Positions 59,054-64,000 of a DNA stretch of 64,000 nt are shown one piece after another; position 1 is the first letter of the stretch; the number at the start of each line of letters is the position of its first letter. Made by a program: the position numbers and the translations under genes. Under the pieces are notes generated by a model. The model did not search any database and was not told the origin of the DNA. It saw only the letters and a program-made list of their open reading frames with translations. The stretch comes from Citrus sinensis (taxonomy: Eukaryota; Streptophyta; Magnoliopsida; Sapindales; Rutaceae). The stretch spans positions 25,178,501-25,242,500 of the forward strand of contig NC_068561.1 of NCBI RefSeq assembly GCF_022201045.2. Reading direction: 5' to 3'.

Positions 59054-61755
59054 ATGGTACTGGGATTCTCTGTTGCTCGAGTGCTGTTCATTTGGGCTAC
59101 AGTTTTTATATGCCAAGTTGATGTTATTACTGATACATTTGTCACAGCATCTATAGTACCCATACGGTTAGAAAGGGAAGCCCTTCTTAACACTGGTTGG
59201 TGGAACAACAGCAGGGAGAAGGCCAGCAATCATTCAGATCATTGCAAGTGGGCTGGCATCGTTTGCAATTTAAATGGAAGCATAATCAGGATAAGCTTAT
59301 CCGGCGTTAATGGCATCAGAGGAAAGCTTGACCAATTCAACTTCTCCTGCTTTCCGAACCTGGAAAGTTTCAGAATTTGGTACTCTAATATTTCTGGAAA
59401 CATTCCATCAGAAATTGGTGCTCTATCAAAACTCCAAATCCTTGACTTGTCTCACAATAATCTTACAGGTAAGCTTCCAAATTTTGCTACAGATTGCCAG
59501 GGAATCTTTCTTATTGATACCGATCCTTATTCATTGTACACATCACAGGTACTATCCCTTCAAAACTTGGGAATTTGAATAACCTTGTTGAGCTGTATCT
59601 TAGCCGTAGCAACCTCAATGGACCTATCCCTTCAACTCTTGGTCATTTGACCAGGTTGAGTATTTTGGATTTGTCTTCTAACAGCCTTGTAGGTCCGATC
59701 CCTTTCACTCTAGGTCATTTAACCCAGCTTACTACTTTGAAATTGTTCTCAAACCAAATCAATGGATGCATTCCATTAGATTTCGGGAATTTGAGGCATC
59801 TCAAAGAAGTAGACCTGTCTGGGAACAAACTTAATGGTCCAATTGCATCAACAATAGGTGATTTAACCAACTTGAATTCTCTGGACCTTTCTTCAAACCA
59901 ACTTAGTGGTCCGCTGCCTCAAGAAATTGGATATCTCGAGAATCTTGTATATTTGTCTTTGAACGTGAACAATCTAACCGGTCCCATCCCATCAACTCTT
60001 GGTCGTTTAACCAGTTTGAGTGACTTGGACTTGTCTCACAACAGTCTTTTTGGTCCAATCCCTCCCACTCTAAGTCATTTAACAAGGCTTACAACGTTGA
60101 AATTGTTCTCAAACCAAATCAATGGCTCTATTCCATTAGGAATCGGGAATTTGGAGAATCTTGAACGTGTTGACATGTCCAGCAACAAACTTGAAGGTCC
60201 AATTCCACTAACCATTGGAGATTTAACCAACTTGATATATCTGGACCTTTCCTTGAATCAACTCTCGGGACCTATTCCTTCAACATTCGGTCATTTGACC
60301 CTGCTGAAATTTTTGAATCTTAATTCTAACAAACTCAATGGCTCCATCCCTTCAGAACTCATGAATTGCTTTAGCTTGCAGAGCTTGATATTGAGCAACA
60401 ACAGTTTAACTGGAAGAATTCCATCAGAGATACGCAACCTTAGTTATCTGCATGAACTTGATTTAAGCCTTAACTTCATTAGTGGCATGACACCTCCCCA
60501 ACATTTTAAACAGAAGCACTCCATCAGAGATCGGTTGGTTACAGTTGTTCTTCCTATTATTGCATTCCTCACCTTAATTTTTGGCATCTTGTTTCTTATT
60601 AGACAAAAGGGCATGAAATCTAAGCCAGAGACAAAACAAAGCAGGCGCGGTGATGAGTTCTCCATATGGAATTTTGATGGTAGAATTGTATTTGAAGACA
60701 TAATTAAGGCAACAGAAGATTTTGACATGAAATATTGCATTGGAACCGGAGGTTTTAGCACCATTTACAGACAAAACTGCCTAGTGGAAAAGTAGTTGCT
60801 TTAAAGAAGCTTCATCATTTAGTATCTGAGCAGTCAGCTTTCCTCGAGACTTTCCAAAATGAAGCTCGTATATTATCTGGAATAAAACATCGAAATATTG
60901 TGAAGCTTTATGGTTTTTGTCTGCACAAAAAGTGCATGTTTTTTATTTATGAGTACATGAAGAGGGGAAGCTTATTCCGCATTCTACGCAACAACGAGAA
61001 AGCTGTACAGTTGGATTGGAATAAGCGGGTGAATATAGTGAAGAGTGTGGCACAAGCTTTTTCGTACTTGCATAATGACTGCGGACCATCCATTATTCAT
61101 CGAGACATATCAAGCAACAATATTCTACTCAACTCAGAACTTGAAGCATTTGTTGCTGACTTTGGCATTGCTAGACTTATGTATTCTGACTCATCCAATC
61201 AAACTCTATTAGCAGGCACGTATGGGTACATTGCTCCAGGTGAACCATAACTTGTCCTTCTCATGATTCCTTGTAATTGTTACTTGAATTGCAGTTATAA
61301 CCAATAACACAAATCTTGAATGGCTAGCAAATTTAGAGAAACATGGTCAAATGTTCTTATTATGTATGTGTGCAAAGCTAAATTACAAAGGCTTCTAATT
61401 TCTTGTAGAACTTGCATACACCATGGAGGTGACAGAGAAATGCGACGTCTATAGCTTCGGAGTGGTGGCACTAGAAGTACTAATGGGAAGGCATCCAGGA
61501 GACCTCCTTTCATTGTCATCATCACCTGATCAAAATATAAAGCTAATTGATGTTTTAGACCCTCGTCTCCCACCTCCAGTAGATCAAATGGTTATGCACG
61601 ATATCATTCTTGTTTCAACAGTAGCATTTGCATGCTTGTGTTCCGAACCAAAGTCTCGACCTACAATGAAAGTCGTGTCTAAAGAATTTGCTGCTTGCAA
61701 GACACTAAAGTGGACACCTTTTCATGAAATTTCAATTTCGGAACTTCGGAACTAA
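59054..61755 (+). CDS. LRR receptor-like kinase (MIK2-like, subfamily XII-like architecture) with one frameshift in the kinase domain
   Basis: Plasma-membrane receptor kinase: signal peptide ([20 protein letters not shown]), LRR N-cap with paired cysteine HCKWAGIVC, about 15 leucine-rich repeats of 24 residues (xxLxxLxLxxNxLxGxIPxxLGxL), a membrane span ([20 protein letters not shown]) and a Ser/Thr kinase domain. Exons: 59054-59468, 59549-61239 and 61409-61755. Kinase motifs: GTGGFSTIY (glycine loop), VVALKKLHH (ATP lysine), [10 protein letters not shown] (catalytic loop), [18 protein letters not shown] across the last intron, and [11 protein letters not shown]. The frame breaks near 60770: after ...TIYR one base is missing relative to the expected [15 protein letters not shown], giving a stop at 60793-60795; everything downstream is otherwise clean. 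This is either a fresh pseudogene, a truncated receptor lacking most of the kinase, or a base error. The subgroup name is from memory of MIK2-like proteins. Confidence 0.82.
59650..60360 (+). repeat. Internal 360-bp tandem duplication (five LRRs) in the receptor kinase
   Basis: The block encoding five repeats is present twice with an offset of exactly 360 bp (5 x 24 codons). TTCTCAAACCAAATCAATGG occurs at about 59744 and 60104, and GATTTAACCAACTTGA at about 59861 and 60221. At protein level [13 protein letters not shown] and [10 protein letters not shown] / [10 protein letters not shown] recur at the same spacing. It shows the ectodomain grew by unequal exchange. Confidence 0.85.
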
Positions 61756-62499
61756 GAAATGGTTTTGGTTGAAGAATGTGATAGCTAATTACGTATCGTT
61801 TTTCAATTGTGGCTTTGTTTTGTTCTGAATTATGCAAAAGCTAATTAATAAATGGCCCTGAGTCTTGCAATCAAATTGTGTGTATGCAGTGTTATTGATC
61901 AGATCTATATTGTCGTTTGATTATATCCTTGGTTTGAGCTATGGCTGCTTCTTGCTTGAAATTCTTATGTGGCATTCGCATATTAAACAATTATTTGACG
62001 AATTGTCTCAGTTAGTATTAACTGCCTTAATGCAATCCCTTCATACATTGTGGTTGTATACAAACAGAGCTGCAAACTGCATCATTGATCTCCAGCAGAA
62101 GTTGTGCTCTCAGAGAGTTCACTGTACTATATCGGAACCCTCGTTCATTTAAATTGAGAATCCCACTTAGTCCGTGTACCATTTAGTCAAATACGCGTAA
62201 TATGCCCCAAAATTTTGTGAACACGTTGGTTACGTCGTTGGATGAACTTCAAAAAGAAGAAATGGCCGGAGACCTTGACTTTGACCTTATAATTACGTGG
62301 CACTGAATGACTGCACAGCTGGCCATGATGATTAATCTGTGATTTTACAGGTTATTTTTCCTGGAAACCGCACGAGGAGTAGTAGTGTTTCCTACTAATG
62401 ATATATAAACTTCATTATAAATGCTTAGCAAGTTGCTAAAGATAGCTGATTCAGCTAGAATATGGAGTTGCTATCCTCCAATTTAAAGACAAAAGTGAC
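61756..62499. other. Spacer between the two receptor kinase genes
   Basis: About 740 bp of non-coding AT-rich DNA: 3' flank of the first receptor kinase and former promoter of the second, decayed one. No other feature recognised. Confidence 0.45.
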
Positions 62500-64000
62500 A
62501 TGTGCAACCCTTTTCAAATAATCATTGTTGCAGAATCTGTATTATCACCCATGGAGTTAGAAAGAGAAGCTCTTCTCAACAGCGGTTTGTGGCGCAATAC
62601 AATTGCCAACAATAGTTCCGAATCTGATCACTGCAAGTGGGATGATGTAATTTTCAATACTAAAGGAGCATCACTTAGATATACGTAATTAATAAGAAAA
62701 TAAGTGGGGAGCTAAGCCGACTCAACTTTTCTTTCTTTCCTAACCTGGAAATTCTCAATCTTGGCTACGGCTGTCTCACAGGTGAGCTATACCAATAATA
62801 ACTTCATTGGCTATCCATTGGATCCCTTAATTAAAAAGATAGCTATTTTTAAATTTTTTTGAAATCTTTTTCTTCGATTTCGATACAATACGTACAATTC
62901 CTTCAGACATTGGGAGTTTCCCTGAAGGAGCTGAATCTTGCAGCGAACAAGCTCGATGGTTCAATCCCTTCAACAACAGGTACATTAAACAACCTAATAC
63001 GCCTATATCTTTATCAGAACAAGCTTAGTGGTCAACTACCTCAGGAAATTTGTAATGCGAAGAATTTGATTGGAATTAGATATGGGGCATAACAACCTTA
63101 CTGGACCTATTCATTCCACTCCTTTTCTTTTAACCAAGCTGACGTACGTAAACCATCAATTTAATCGACTTTCTGGCCAAATACCAATGACGATTGGAGG
63201 CCTTTCCAAACTTAGTGGTTCAGTTCCATCAGAGATAGGCAATTGCTCCGGGTTGCTGAATGTAACCTTGAGCAACAACAGTTTAGACGGAACCATTCCT
63301 CTAGAGATGGGTAAGATTATATTCTTAGAATACTTGGATCTTTCCTATAATAACATTCCTGGTACAGTCCCTGAATTTATTAATAGAATAATGCCCGCAG
63401 ACTTAGTACATAATAATTTGGAGGAAGAAACTCCTACTACTTTTGGATATTCATCCCCTGCGCCTGCACCTGTCACTGTCCAAGGTACCGATGATTAATT
63501 TCAGTATTTCTCCTACACCATCACCTGCATCTCCACAACAGGAACCCAATAAGGTAATGATCCTCTTGATTTCAATTATTTTTCCAATCGCGGCATTTGT
63601 CGCCTTCTTAGCTCATGGAACCTTGTTTCTTCTTAGACGTAAGAACAAAAGAGCTGAGCTCACGTCAGGAGAAATCAAGAGTCAAGACAGAGATGCTTTC
63701 TCAATATGGAATTGTGATGGTAGAATTGCATTTGAAGAAATAATTAGAGCAACAGAGGATTTGATATCAGATATTGCATTGGAGCTGGATGTTACGGCAG
63801 CGTTTACAAAGCACGGCTGCCTAGTGGCAGAATATGGTTCAGAACAGGGGAGATCTGCTTTCTTCAAAAGTTTCCAGAATGAAGCGCATGTATTGTTTTT
63901 GTTTGCACAAAAGATACATGTTTTTGATTTGTCAGTACATGGAGTGGGGAAGCTTGTTTTGTGTTTTGCTCAATGATGATTAAGCTATGGAGTTGGATTG
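62500..64000 (+). pseudogene. Decayed LRR receptor-like kinase paralogue (runs off right edge)
   Basis: Same architecture as the upstream gene but broken in several places. LRR N-cap [16 protein letters not shown] and DHCKWDDVIFN (the second cap cysteine is lost), then a stop at about 62686. LRR pieces follow: LNFSFFPNLEILNLGYG, SLKELNLAANKLDGSIPSTT, LSGQLPQEICNAKNLIG, GHNNLTGPI, LSGSVPSEIGNCSGLL and FLEYLDLSYNNIPGTVP. A membrane segment (LISIIFPIAAFVAFLAH...LFLLRRKNKR) lies at about 63560-63650. The start of the kinase domain is SIWNCDGRIAFEEIIRATED, with a damaged glycine loop (GAGCYGSVY in another frame) and KARLPSG; the region after it is compressed and shifted. The matching block [20 protein letters not shown] in the upstream gene shows they are sister copies. 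At least five frame breaks are visible, so the copy is dead. Confidence 0.85.

Overview
The window is plant nuclear DNA: AT-rich intergenic sequence, multi-exon genes with GT..AG introns, and plant-specific families (WRKY, serine carboxypeptidase-like, LRR receptor kinases, plant cysteine oxidase). The organism is a eudicot. The flavour of the proteins fits a woody rosid such as Citrus, but that is an impression from memory and was not tested by a search. All gene models below were built by joining exons by eye. Every intact model closes in frame with consensus splice sites.

Layout. 1-1780 (-): 5' part of vacuolar H+-ATPase subunit d, running off the left edge. 1781-9850: about 8 kb without genes, holding a hAT-like MITE, a 24-C homopolymer and a short inverted-repeat element. 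10276-13184 (+): a plant cysteine oxidase (N-degron oxygen sensor) with an in-frame protein-coding minisatellite inside its cupin domain. 14200-23846 (+): a serine carboxypeptidase-like tandem array with two intact ten-exon genes, one deletion pseudogene (exon 1 fused to exon 9), one remnant last exon, and a LINE-type RNase H relic present in only one of two duplicated flanks. 27732-30734 (+): a group IIb WRKY factor (WRKY72/61 type) preceded by W-boxes. 32128-36401 (-): mitochondrial GUF1/LepA (EF4), 11 exons. 36471-38890: a 2.4 kb Mutator-like non-autonomous element with a perfect 9-bp target duplication, sitting about 60 bp upstream of the GUF1 start codon. 40160-41955 (+): a decayed but intron-bearing ubiquitin-conjugating enzyme (RAD6/UBC2 type). 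42541-45158 (-): a secreted quinoprotein/PQQ-propeller dehydrogenase-like gene, with a decayed copy head-to-head at 45540-46677 (+). 48041-50954 and 51873-54855 (+): two tandem five-exon aldose 1-epimerases, each carrying a transposon-like insertion in intron 2. 55446-58014 (+): plastid-type homologue of archaeal 3-dehydroquinate synthase II. 59054-61755 (+): an LRR receptor-like kinase with one frameshift in the kinase domain. 62500-64000 (+): a strongly decayed LRR-RLK relative running off the right edge.

The genes are housekeeping and defence loci side by side with no shared pathway. The dominant theme is local duplication followed by decay (carboxypeptidases, quinoproteins, aldose epimerases, receptor kinases), plus small DNA transposons in introns and promoters. 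No RNA gene, CRISPR array or virus-like element was recognised. The most unusual single item is the expanding coding minisatellite in the cysteine oxidase. The best-supported undescribed structural item is the Mutator-like insertion that separates GUF1 from its old upstream region.
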